Made by a program: the position numbers and the translations under genes. Shown here piece after piece: positions 8,322 to 16,986 of a stretch of DNA of 46,351 bases. The stretch lies in assembly GCA_020632925.1 (NCBI GenBank), contig JACKER010000041.1:1-46351 (forward strand), read 5' to 3'. This stretch comes from Alphaproteobacteria bacterium (lineage in GTDB: Bacteria; Myxococcota_A; UBA796; GCA-2862545). The notes under the pieces are model-generated. The model was not told the DNA's origin. It searched no databases and worked only from the letters and a program-made list of their open reading frames with translations. The stretch's first letter is position 1; every line of letters begins with the position of its first letter.

Positions 8322-8437
8322 GGGGACCCCCTTCTGGATGGACCCCCACTCATTACGGGTTCGACCCGCACCGCGCCCGGACGCGCTTCATCCTGATACA
8401 ACTCGGCCGAAACGCCGAAGATGTGACACACGAACCG

Positions 8438-8854
8438 CTACTTCCAGCGCAGCGGCCGCTCCGACTTCTCCGCGAAGCAGGGCAACCGCTCCAGCCCCTC
8501 CAGCCAGGCCGCGTGCTCCTCGTAGGAGACGTGGGCGTCGACGGGCCGATCGAGACCGTCGAGCACCGCGACCGGGACATAGACCCTGTCGGGCGCGTCC
8601 TGGCCGCGGAAGGTCATCGGCGTGCCGCACGTGCCGCAGAAGGAGCGGGTCACCCCCGGTGAGGACACATGGTGTCGCAGGGCCGCCTCCCCCTCGACCC
8701 GGAAGCGCTCGACCGGCCAGGCCGTCCACGTGACGAAGGCCGCGGCGTGGGTCCGGCGGCAGGTCTCGCAGTGGCAGTGGCTCGCGAACAGCGTCGGCCC
8801 TTCGCCGACCACCCGGACCGCGCCGCACAGGCAGCGTCCCCGGAGCCCGCTCAC
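8438..8854 (-). CDS. GFA family (Mss4-fold) zinc protein
   Basis: Small cytoplasmic zinc protein of 138 residues related to glutathione-dependent formaldehyde-activating enzyme and centromere protein V. Zinc ligands: C8 and C10 (GRCLCGAV), C27/C29/C32 (CHCETCRR), and a CGTC pair near residues 79-82, followed by PMTFRG. The start is a GTG at 8854 whose last bases form the TGA stop of the DUF1501 gene (GTGA), so translation is coupled. Most GFA relatives are not formaldehyde enzymes, so the reaction is left open. The pairing with a DUF1501/DUF1549 operon is probably incidental. Confidence 0.88.
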   Translation of the reverse strand: MSGLRGRCLCGAVRVVGEGPTLFASHCHCETCRRTHAAAFVTWTAWPVERFRVEGEAALRHHVSSPGVTRSFCGTCGTPMTFRGQDAPDRVYVPVAVLDGLDRPVDAHVSYEEHAAWLEGLERLPCFAEKSERPLRWK

Positions 8855-10143
8855 GCGAGCAGCGGCCGCAGCGACGTGTCCGCGCCGAGCTCGGCGGCGG
8901 GATCGAGGCCCGCGAGGGTGAGCAACGTGCTGCCGAGGACGTCGGGCGTGATCGGCTGGCCGACCTTGCCCGTCGCGTCGACCTCGCCGTCCGACAGCGA
9001 GATCTTCAGGCCGTTCAGGGCGTCGTTGTACCCCCCGATCTGGCGTCCGCCACGCACGCCTGCACCCCACATCATGCAGCTCGTGTACATCCAGTGGTCC
9101 TTCCCGCCGGTGCTGTTGAGGTACGGCGAGCGTCCCATCTCGCTGAACACCACCACCACGGTCTCGTCCGCCAGCGTCGGCGCGCGCACGCCGGGGGTCG
9201 CGGACAGGAGGCGCATCAGGAGGTCGAGGTTCGTGAACAGCTCGTCGAACAGCGGGTCCTGGTCGAGGTTCCGGGTGTGCGTGTCCCAGGCGAAGTTGCC
9301 GTGCATGAGCGTGACGCAGCGGGTCACGTCGCCCGCGAGCAGGGTGGTCGCGAGCTGGATCTGACCGGTGAGCGCGTTCCCGGCGTCCATGTCGAGCCCG
9401 GCGGTCGCGTCCTTGAAGTCGACGAGCCGGTTCGCGGCCTCCCGGAACCCCTCGGTCAGCCGCGCCTCCACCGGGGTGGTGGGCGCCGTCGCCCGCGCGG
9501 CTCCCCGCCGGGCCACGAACGCGTCCATCGCTGCCTCGATCCCCGCTTCTGGCGGCAGGTGGGGCTCGGAGGCGCGGATGGCGAAGTTCGACGAGCCGTC
9601 CAGGAGCTGCTGGAGGGAGCCGCCCATGCCGGAGTAGGCGGTGTACGCGGAGTACTCGCCGGCCATGGAGAAGCCCGACTCGATGATGTGGGGCACCGGG
9701 TACCGCCCGGCCGCCGCGTACCCGATCGTCGACGGCCAGTCGGGTCGAGCCGCGTTGGCGGAGTTCGTCATCCACAGGTTGCGGCAGATCGGGTGGTTGA
9801 TCGAGCGCAGCAGCAGGCCGTCGACCACGGCGACCCGGTCGTGGTGATCCGTGAAGAACCGATCGACGCTCGCGCGGGCCGGGTTGGCGATCAGCCGCAG
9901 ATCGCCGTACTGCACGCGCTCGTCCGACGTCCCCGCACCGTCCGCGCCCGGCGTGCGGCCCGCGACGATGGACGGCGCCCAGCTGTCCATGAACACCTTG
10001 GTCGGATCCCAGCCGCCGTGGACCCAGACGAACACGAACTTCCGGTCCTCCGGAGCCGCCACCGCCGCCCGCGAGGCACGCGGCAGCAACAGGCTGCCCC
10101 CGAGCGCCGCACCACCCACCAACAGCTCGCGTCGGGTCCGCAT
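8851..10143 (-). CDS. DUF1501 protein with Tat signal
   Basis: Exported protein of 430 residues of the DUF1501 family (alkaline-phosphatase/sulfatase superfamily). The start at 10143 gives MRTRRELLVGGAALGG, a twin-arginine signal; the ATG shares its A with the stop of the upstream DUF1549/1588 gene (TGATG). The in-frame start at 10245 lies inside that gene and is rejected. Landmarks: FVFVWVHGGWDPTKVF, HGNFAWDTH near 285, VVVVFSEMGRSPYLN near 335, GKDHW. DUF1501 genes typically sit beside DUF1549/DUF1592-type cytochrome-like genes in Planctomycetes and Myxococcota, as here. Their shared reaction is not established. Confidence 0.9.
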   Translation of the reverse strand: MRTRRELLVGGAALGGSLLLPRASRAAVAAPEDRKFVFVWVHGGWDPTKVFMDSWAPSIVAGRTPGADGAGTSDERVQYGDLRLIANPARASVDRFFTDHHDRVAVVDGLLLRSINHPICRNLWMTNSANAARPDWPSTIGYAAAGRYPVPHIIESGFSMAGEYSAYTAYSGMGGSLQQLLDGSSNFAIRASEPHLPPEAGIEAAMDAFVARRGAARATAPTTPVEARLTEGFREAANRLVDFKDATAGLDMDAGNALTGQIQLATTLLAGDVTRCVTLMHGNFAWDTHTRNLDQDPLFDELFTNLDLLMRLLSATPGVRAPTLADETVVVVFSEMGRSPYLNSTGGKDHWMYTSCMMWGAGVRGGRQIGGYNDALNGLKISLSDGEVDATGKVGQPITPDVLGSTLLTLAGLDPAAELGADTSLRPLLA

Positions 10144-11825
10144 CAGTACATCACCAGGTCGGGGTCGCGGAGGAGGACGCCCACCACGGCGGACCAGGAG
10201 GCCTCCACCGGGTCGCGCTCGGACAGGCTCCACGCGAGAGCCCACAGGTCCATCAGCTCGTCGATCTCGGGGGTGTTGGGATCCAGGCGCTCGCCGAGGA
10301 TCCGCAGCTCGAGGTCCACCATCTGCGCGCGCACCCGCTGGTCGTCCCCGCTGTCCGGCGTCTCCTCGAAGGTCAGGTCGTCCCTGAACAGCAGGCGACC
10401 GGAGGTCAGCGCCCGGTCCGCCTGCACGACATGCGCCGCGGCGTTCTCCGCGAGGCGCTGCTGGACGAGCAGCGTGGTCACGTTCGACGTGGGCGGCGGG
10501 CTGGTCACCACGTCGCCGTCCGAGCCGCCCGCGAGCAGGGAGTACCCCTGGGCCGAGTTCACGAGATCACGGCCGGCGCGCTCCCACACGAACCCCGTCA
10601 GCCCCTCCACCTGCGAGGTCAGCAGCTCAGGCGTCGCCATCTTGAGCGCGAAGCGCGCGTCGTCCCCGCGGTACGCCGGGTGGTGGACCAGCGCCCGGAA
10701 CACGTCGCGGATGCGCAGCCCGGAGTCCACGAAGACCTGCTCGATGCCCGACAGGTCCACCGGCGCCTCGTCCACGTCGGTGCGCGTCGTCGTCTCCCAG
10801 GCGTGCTCCACGAAGCACGGCGCGAAGGCCGGGTGCTCCGAGACGAGGCGCCCGAGGTCCACGAGCCCGCGGCTGTCCTGGCCGTGGAAGCCGGGCGGGA
10901 TGCCGGTGAGGTCCCGCCACAGGGGCTCGCGCTCGGGGTGGTACTCCTCGATCATCTCCGGCAGACCACGATCGTGGTAGTACCACCAGAATCCGTAGAA
11001 GTGGCTGGCGATCGGATCGAGCGTCTGGTGGCAGGAGCGACACGCCGGATCCGTGTCGATCGCGTCGCCCAGCGCGGCCTCGCTGTCCCCCGGGACCTCG
11101 GTGAACACGACCTCGTGCTCGAGGTAGTCGTCGCACAGGAACACGCGGCTGACGTAGTTCGCGCGGCCCCGGTTGCGGTTGTTCTCCATGGAGCCCTCGA
11201 ACCACCACAAGCCGTTGGTGGCGAGGACTCCGACCGGGGGCCGGTGGTCGGTGTACGACACGCGCTTCCAGCCCTTGGTGTTCTCGGGGTACGTCACGGG
11301 GAAGAGGTTGCCGAGGAACACGTTCGCCATCGTCCAGTCGCCGGTCACCCAGTCGGAGTACGGCAGGTCGTTGGCGGCGAGGTAGGACAGCATCCGCAAC
11401 GGCTCCTCGCCGATGTGGCCCACCATCTTCTCCTCGGTCCATCCTCCATAGAGCGGGTCGGCGTACACGTCGAAGCGGACGTGCCAGTCGCCGTTGCGGG
11501 TGTGCAGGATCTCCGACCACAGGTCCTCGAGCCGTCGCTCGAAGCGCACGTCGAGGAGGAAGGCGTCGATCATGTCGTCGAGCACCGACGGATCGGCGAG
11601 GACGGCGTCCATCTCCTCCGGGGTCGGGCGCACGCCGCGGAGGTCCAGCGAGATCCGCGTCAGCAGCTCGACGTCGGTCAGGCGGTGCAACACCCGGTCG
11701 GGCGACAGCGAGACGGTTCCGACGGGGACGCCGTCCTCGGGCTGCCCGGGGATCGGGGCCACGGCGGGGTCGCACGCCAGGGGCAGGGCGACGAGGAGCG
11801 AGACGGTGACGAGGATCCGGTCCAT
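10143..11825 (-). CDS. DUF1549/DUF1588-type lipoprotein with single heme c motif
   Basis: Predicted lipoprotein of 560 residues (lipobox ALPLAC, Cys18). An N-terminal DUF1549-like element, LLTRISLDLRGVRPTPEEMD, spans residues 55-73. The middle holds one CxxCH heme-binding motif, C262-R-S-C265-H266, inside the DUF1588-like stretch CRSCHQTLDPIASHFYGF. The C-terminus (LTFEETPDSGDDQ, MVDLELRILGERL) resembles the DUF1585 end of such proteins. It is translationally coupled to DUF1501 downstream. Role: probably a periplasmic c-type cytochrome acting with the DUF1501 partner, inferred from the constant pairing. It is shorter than the 700-1000-residue planctomycete versions. Confidence 0.82.
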   Translation of the reverse strand: MDRILVTVSLLVALPLACDPAVAPIPGQPEDGVPVGTVSLSPDRVLHRLTDVELLTRISLDLRGVRPTPEEMDAVLADPSVLDDMIDAFLLDVRFERRLEDLWSEILHTRNGDWHVRFDVYADPLYGGWTEEKMVGHIGEEPLRMLSYLAANDLPYSDWVTGDWTMANVFLGNLFPVTYPENTKGWKRVSYTDHRPPVGVLATNGLWWFEGSMENNRNRGRANYVSRVFLCDDYLEHEVVFTEVPGDSEAALGDAIDTDPACRSCHQTLDPIASHFYGFWWYYHDRGLPEMIEEYHPEREPLWRDLTGIPPGFHGQDSRGLVDLGRLVSEHPAFAPCFVEHAWETTTRTDVDEAPVDLSGIEQVFVDSGLRIRDVFRALVHHPAYRGDDARFALKMATPELLTSQVEGLTGFVWERAGRDLVNSAQGYSLLAGGSDGDVVTSPPPTSNVTTLLVQQRLAENAAAHVVQADRALTSGRLLFRDDLTFEETPDSGDDQRVRAQMVDLELRILGERLDPNTPEIDELMDLWALAWSLSERDPVEASWSAVVGVLLRDPDLVMY

Positions 11826-11829
11826 CCGG

Positions 11830-12897
11830 TCACTCCTGGAGCTCGAGGCCCGACAGGTCCGTCGTACCCATCGGGCGGAGGAAGGTCGTGAAGTCGGCGC
11901 AGGCGCTCCCGAACGACTGGCCCCAGTAACCGATCAGCTCACCGCAACCGTCGCAGGCCACGTCGGGATCGAACCGGACCCCGAACGGACGGGACGCCTC
12001 GTCGGTGAGCCAGATCGTGCCGGAGGGTTCGGCGTCGCAGCCGGGCACGGCGCTCGCCGCCAGGCCCTCGGGCCGGAGCACGACCTCGTCGAACTGGACC
12101 GTGGGGAACGCGCCCCCGAGCCCGGTGAAGGACCCCGTGACCGAGGTCAGGAACCGGTCGTCGCCTGCCGACACCTGTGAGATGCGGATCGACGGCACGA
12201 GGCCGGCTGCCAGCCAGGTGCCGTCGGCTTCGACGGCGGCCTCGCACACCGCGTCCAGCCAGTGGTGCCGCACCGTCAGCCCCTGGTGGGTCACCGTCGT
12301 CGAGACGCCGTCACCACCGAAGCTGTAGTCCGTCGTGGGCGTGTCGTGGACGTGGACCAGCGCGGTGCCGTTCAGCGCGACCCCGTCGAAGGCCGGGCCC
12401 TCGAAGGGCACGCCGACCTCGAAGCCCGGGATCAGCTCGGGGCCGAAGCGATCCATCACCCGCTCGCGCAGGTTGGCCTCGACGTAGGCGGTCTGGTCGA
12501 AGGTCGTCGTGAAGAGCCCGACGTAGGAGGTGCCCGACTTCGTGCTGCAGTTGGCGTTCCAGGTGCTCGACGCCTCGTCCTGCCCGAGCCAGGTGGGGCA
12601 CCAGCCGTCCTGGTCGGCGCTCGCCCCGAGCCATGCTCCGTAGCAGGGGACCATGCTCAACAACGGAAGCGCGTCGACGGCGTCCTGGAGCGAGACCTGG
12701 AAGCTCTCGGGGTCGGGACTCGCCGTGGTGGGCAAGGTGGTCGTGCTCCCCGTCTCGGTCGGGAGGGTCTCCGGGCGCTCCACCCCTGTCGAGAACCCGC
12801 TCGTCGCGGTCTCGAAGGAGAAGCCTTCCGCGCAGCCCAGGAGCAGCGCCACCACCAGGATCGTACACCTCCGGAAGGGCAGGTTAGCCAGCCACAA
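11830..12897 (-). CDS. Lipoprotein of unknown function
   Basis: Predicted lipoprotein of 355 residues. A TTG at 12897 gives MWLANLPFRRCTILVVALLLGC: n-region with two Arg, hydrophobic core and lipobox LLGC. GTG at 12855 is an alternative that keeps only the core. A Ser/Thr/Pro linker to about residue 70 is followed by a Cys-containing extracellular domain (paired Cys, GYWGQ, a CDGCGELIG knuckle near the C-terminus). I recognise no family. It is first in the run leading to the DUF1549/1588 gene (4-base gap) and is divergent from the CotH lipoprotein gene at 12940, with only 42 bases between the two starts. Confidence 0.6.
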   Translation of the reverse strand: MWLANLPFRRCTILVVALLLGCAEGFSFETATSGFSTGVERPETLPTETGSTTTLPTTASPDPESFQVSLQDAVDALPLLSMVPCYGAWLGASADQDGWCPTWLGQDEASSTWNANCSTKSGTSYVGLFTTTFDQTAYVEANLRERVMDRFGPELIPGFEVGVPFEGPAFDGVALNGTALVHVHDTPTTDYSFGGDGVSTTVTHQGLTVRHHWLDAVCEAAVEADGTWLAAGLVPSIRISQVSAGDDRFLTSVTGSFTGLGGAFPTVQFDEVVLRPEGLAASAVPGCDAEPSGTIWLTDEASRPFGVRFDPDVACDGCGELIGYWGQSFGSACADFTTFLRPMGTTDLSGLELQE

Positions 12898-12939
12898 CGT
12901 CCAGCGTCCACCCCATCGGCATGGCACAGTCCTCCGGGG

Positions 12940-14652
12940 GTGCTCTTGTGGTGGTGGTGGCTGGCATGCGGTCCGCGAGGGTCGGCACCGACGGACGTGC
13001 AGACCGACACGCCGCCGGACCTCCCGCACGAGACCGGCCCGTCGGTGCCCGACCACACCGGCGCCGCGACGGACACCGCCCCCGAAGAGGTCGATCCCGA
13101 CATCGATCTCGACCTGTTCCCTCGTGATCACGTGCTCGAGATCGACGTCGTCATGGACCCGGCCGACTGGGATGCTCTGCGCTTCCAGAGCCGTCCCATC
13201 ATCGACATGTTCACCGGCCCCGGCTGCCTCGACGGCCCCTTCGAGAGCCCGTTCACCGAGTTCCCGTCCGAGGTCACGATCGACGGTGTGGTCCTCCCCG
13301 ACGTCCACCTGCGCAAGAAGGGGTTCATCGGCTCGGCCGACGTGGTCCGCCCGTCCCTGAAGCTGGACACCAACGACCTGGTCCCCCACCGCGACGTAGG
13401 CGGGCTCGACAAGATCAACCTGAGCAACCAGCTGCAGGACCCGTCCGGGTTCCGGTCCTGCCTCGCCGCGGAGGCGCTCGCGGTGCTCGGGGTCCCCGGC
13501 TCCCGGTGCTCGCTGGCCCACGTGACGGTCAACGGCCAGGATCTCGGTCTGTACGCGAACATCGAGGACGTCACGAAGGGTGTGCTCGCACGTGCCGGGC
13601 TGGACGGCGGGCAGATCTACGAAGGCACGCTGTCGGACTTCGATCCCGGGTACCTGCTGACCCTCGAGCCCGAGACGCCGGAGACGGACCCCGACCTCGC
13701 CCTGCCGCACGCGCTCACCGAGGCGCTCGCGCTCCCCGACGACCAGCTGCTCGACGCGCTGACCCCGCTGGTGGACCTCCCCGCGGTCCACCGTGCCTGG
13801 GCGGCCGAGGCGCTGCTCGGGTTGATCGACGGGTTCAGCACCCACCGCAACAACTTCGTCGTGGCCTGGCCCCCCGACGCGGGGATGGTGTTCGTTCCGA
13901 CCGCGCTCGAGGCCAGCTTCGGCTTCGAGGCGAGCACCCCCGCCGGCGACCACCCGATCGCGACCGACGCCACCTTCTTCCGCCGGATGCAGGGCGCGCC
14001 GGCCACGCGCGACGCGTTCCTGCTCACCCTCGACGAGGTCCTGGATCGCTGGGACGAACCGACCCTGCACGCCGAGATCGACCGGCTCTCGGCCCTGGCG
14101 GCGCCCTTCGTCGACGCCGCAGCCCTCGCCGAGGCGGTCGCGACCTCCGACGCCTGGGTGGACGCGCGCGAGGCCGAGGTGCGCGCGGACGCGGCGAGCT
14201 TCGCGGACCAGCGCCCGCCCACCCTCTCCGACTTCCCCTGCTTCGTGCCGGGGGGTGCTCTCACGCTGTCCTTCGACACCACCTTCGACACCCTCGCGGC
14301 ACCACCGGGCACGGGCGCGTCCCAGGTCACGAGCGCCGAGGGCACCTTCGGCGGCGGGTCCGTGGTCGGCCGAGACGGCGACACGGTGCTCCTCCGCCTG
14401 CTGGACACCTCCGCCGGCCAGACCGTGATCATCGACGTGCGGATCGACGCGTCGCTCGCGGACGCCTCCCCGAGCCTGCTGCAGATGGGCACCCTGGCCA
14501 CCACCGGCACCTACCTGTGGCTCGATGGGCGCGGTGGCGCAGTGGCCGGGATGCTCGGCGGCGGCGACCTCGTCCTCGACGCCTGGTCCACCACGCCGGG
14601 AGCGCCCGTCCGAGGCTCGTTCACCGGTTCGGTGAGCCTGCCCGCACCTTGA
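12940..14652 (+). CDS. CotH-family kinase, lipoprotein
   Basis: Predicted surface or periplasmic protein kinase of 570 residues. GTG at 12940 gives MLLWWWWLAC, an odd but credible signal II with Cys10, then an Asp/Thr/Pro-rich linker to about residue 48. The CotH kinase domain (PF08757) covers about 60-390: VHLRKKGFIG, RPSLKLDTNDL, GLDKINLSNQLQDPS, LAAEALAVLGVPGSRCSLAHV, TVNGQDLGLYANIEDV, then a FSTHRNNFVV region. A beta-rich tail of about 130 residues follows. CotH proteins phosphorylate Ser/Thr of secreted partners with ATP. It is the first of three CotH genes in 11 kb and lacks the lamin-tail domain of the other two. Confidence 0.85.
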   Translation: MLLWWWWLACGPRGSAPTDVQTDTPPDLPHETGPSVPDHTGAATDTAPEEVDPDIDLDLFPRDHVLEIDVVMDPADWDALRFQSRPIIDMFTGPGCLDGPFESPFTEFPSEVTIDGVVLPDVHLRKKGFIGSADVVRPSLKLDTNDLVPHRDVGGLDKINLSNQLQDPSGFRSCLAAEALAVLGVPGSRCSLAHVTVNGQDLGLYANIEDVTKGVLARAGLDGGQIYEGTLSDFDPGYLLTLEPETPETDPDLALPHALTEALALPDDQLLDALTPLVDLPAVHRAWAAEALLGLIDGFSTHRNNFVVAWPPDAGMVFVPTALEASFGFEASTPAGDHPIATDATFFRRMQGAPATRDAFLLTLDEVLDRWDEPTLHAEIDRLSALAAPFVDAAALAEAVATSDAWVDAREAEVRADAASFADQRPPTLSDFPCFVPGGALTLSFDTTFDTLAAPPGTGASQVTSAEGTFGGGSVVGRDGDTVLLRLLDTSAGQTVIIDVRIDASLADASPSLLQMGTLATTGTYLWLDGRGGAVAGMLGGGDLVLDAWSTTPGAPVRGSFTGSVSLPAP

Positions 14653-14706
14653 GCGCGGCAGGGGGCCGCGGCCTCGGAGTACCCTGCAGTCGGTTGGAGG
14701 TACCCC

Positions 14707-16956
14707 ATGCCCACGTTGGTCGAGCGCTTCCGTTCGCTGAGCCGCAAGCCCGACGCCTTGCGCGCGGTCCACCGCACCGCGCCGCACCCGGGTCTGTCCC
14801 ACGGCGACGGCCTGCGGGTCGCGGTCGAGCGGGTGGACCTGTCGGGCCGACCGGGAGCGCCGACCTCCGGCCAGGGCTTCACCCAGCCCGACTACACGCA
14901 GGGCTGGCTCGGGGGCGTGTCCGCGACGTTGATCGGGCTCGACGACGGTCGCGGCGGCCGCGTCGCCCTGGTGACGTCGGATCTGCACGCGGGCAGCCGC
15001 TACCTCGCGGAGCGCATCAGCCGGCACGAGCAGTGGGGACTCGGGCGCGTCGTGCTCATGGGCACCCACACGCACGCGGCCCAGAACCCGTGCTACGGCG
15101 ACCGGTTCTACGACCAGACGGCCAGCCCCAGGGGCATCGACACCGAGTGGATCGACGCCGCCACGCTGGAGCTCCGCGCCGCGCTGTCGCGCCTGGCGAC
15201 GCGGCTCGAGACCCCCGAGAGCAAGGGCCGCCTGTCCTACGGCGAGGTCGCCGCCCCCGGCTTCGTCTGGCACCGCAGCCTCGACGCCTGGATCCGCAAC
15301 CTCAAGCCCAGGTGGTGGATCAAGACGCTCGGCACGCACGAGCGGCCGGACCTCGAGCACGAGCTCCGCACCGCCTTCGCCGCCCTCCACCCGGGCGCGG
15401 ACGAGCCCCCCGACCACGACGACGACGACGACGCGGCCGAGATCTACTCCCGCCTGGGACGGCTCGCCGCGGACGCGCGGCTGCGGGCCGTGGTGGCGAC
15501 CGACGACGACGGCCGCCTGCGAGGTGCGATGGTCTTCGTGTCCGCGACGCCCTCGATGCTCGGGGCGCGTCGGTTCCTGCTCTCGGGCGACGTCTCCGCC
15601 CTGGCCGCACGCCACGCCATGCGCGTGCTCGGCAGGCGCCACGGCCGCACCATCCCCGTCGCCTGGGCCCCGGGGGCGATGGGCGACGCCAACGTCTCCG
15701 ACCCCGAGCTGTCCGTCCCGAAGAACATCGAGCGCATGGTCCGCCCCGACGACGCCTGGGGTCCGGGCACCGACACCGCCCACCGCCTCGCGCACGCTGC
15801 CTGGGTGCGCGACGTGGCCGAGCGGCTCGGCGACCAGCTGGTGCGCGCGATCGACGCCGCGGTCCCGCTCCAGGACGACGTGATCAGCACGTCCTTCCAC
15901 GAGTTCGCCTGGCCCGGCGCCGTGGTGCGCGGCAAGGGCATCCTGGGCGAGGCCGTGTGCATCGGCTGGGCGGTGGCGAACGCGAGCGAGTTCAACCGCG
16001 CGGTCGACCGGCCGGACGCCGAGCGTGCGCCGCAGGCGATGCCCGACGACGCGGACGCCCAGTGGCCCAAGAAGCTGTTCTGGCCCGCGAACCTGTTCGA
16101 GCGCGCCGTCCGCAAGACCGTGCCGCGCGACGTGGCTCCCGTCGGGACGGTGATCGCGGTGCGGGTCGGCGAGCTCGCGATCTGCGGTGTCCCCACCGAG
16201 CCCAGCGCCCGCCTGGGCCAGCGCATCGAGGAGCACGCGAAGGCGCTGCCGGGCGACGCCCCACGCCAGGTGATCGTCGCGGGCCTCGTGCACGGCTTCA
16301 TCGGCTACGCCAACACCGCCGAGGAGTACCTCGCCCAGAACTACGAGGGCGCCAGCCAGTTCCCGGGGCGTCACTTCGGCGACTACGTCCAGGAGCGGGT
16401 CCTCGAGGCGTTGCAGCACCCGGGCAACCACCTGGTCTGGGGGACGGAGGCACCGTTCACCACGCCCTATCCGAGCGGCAAGGACGTCGTCCCCGGCCGC
16501 CCCTTCCGGGCCCGCAACCACGGCGTCGCCTGGCCGGGTCGGAGCGCGCCCGAGGGGTTCGAGGTCGACCTGGTCGGTCCGCCGGACAAGCGTCGCCTCC
16601 GCGTCCAGGGGTGGTGGTCGACGCGGCGCCCGCCGGAGCAGATCGCCGCCCGGCTGCGGATGAACGCGGGTCCCCTGGTGACGTTGTGGGACGTGCGGCG
16701 GGACCGACCGCTCACCGCCGGTGGGATGGCGCTCGACGACCGCGACGGCGACCTGACGGTCTACTACCACCGGCCCGCGGCGCTTCGGCAGCCACGCTTC
16801 GCCATCGAGGGCTCGGTCCGGGTGTCGCTGCTCGACGAGCCGCTGCCCGACCGCATCGGCTTCGTGGTCCACTGGCCGGTCTGCTGGCCGTCGGGCGCGC
16901 CCGGCGCGGGACCCGCCTGGACGCTCGTGGAGGGGGGCCTGCTTTTCGCTCCGTGA
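14707..16956 (+). CDS. Neutral/alkaline ceramidase-like protein
   Basis: Protein of 749 residues, ATG at 14707 with GGAGG just upstream. Family signature: GTHTHAAQNP (H121/H123, zinc-binding region), LLSGD, and GYANTAEEYLAQNYEGAS at residues 533-550, highly characteristic of neutral ceramidases (PF04734), which split ceramide into sphingosine and fatty acid. Oddities: no signal peptide; an acidic insertion with five Asp near 238-242; the nucleophile region, GDxSPN in known enzymes, reads GAMGDANVS (324-331); and the G-E-x-T zinc-ligand segment reads GVPT (494-497). It may therefore act on another amide or have lost activity. The C-terminal beta domain is present. It lies between two CotH genes. 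Confidence 0.78.
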   Translation: MPTLVERFRSLSRKPDALRAVHRTAPHPGLSHGDGLRVAVERVDLSGRPGAPTSGQGFTQPDYTQGWLGGVSATLIGLDDGRGGRVALVTSDLHAGSRYLAERISRHEQWGLGRVVLMGTHTHAAQNPCYGDRFYDQTASPRGIDTEWIDAATLELRAALSRLATRLETPESKGRLSYGEVAAPGFVWHRSLDAWIRNLKPRWWIKTLGTHERPDLEHELRTAFAALHPGADEPPDHDDDDDAAEIYSRLGRLAADARLRAVVATDDDGRLRGAMVFVSATPSMLGARRFLLSGDVSALAARHAMRVLGRRHGRTIPVAWAPGAMGDANVSDPELSVPKNIERMVRPDDAWGPGTDTAHRLAHAAWVRDVAERLGDQLVRAIDAAVPLQDDVISTSFHEFAWPGAVVRGKGILGEAVCIGWAVANASEFNRAVDRPDAERAPQAMPDDADAQWPKKLFWPANLFERAVRKTVPRDVAPVGTVIAVRVGELAICGVPTEPSARLGQRIEEHAKALPGDAPRQVIVAGLVHGFIGYANTAEEYLAQNYEGASQFPGRHFGDYVQERVLEALQHPGNHLVWGTEAPFTTPYPSGKDVVPGRPFRARNHGVAWPGRSAPEGFEVDLVGPPDKRRLRVQGWWSTRRPPEQIAARLRMNAGPLVTLWDVRRDRPLTAGGMALDDRDGDLTVYYHRPAALRQPRFAIEGSVRVSLLDEPLPDRIGFVVHWPVCWPSGAPGAGPAWTLVEGGLLFAP

Positions 16957-16986
16957 CGGTCGTGTGTCAGGTAGGGTGGGAGATCC

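Noticed and set aside
8322..8437. Possible terminator TCGGC/GCCGA in the gap between the LURP-one-like and GFA genes
   Set aside because: Five-base stem with no T-run; nothing else recognisable in this 116-base gap.
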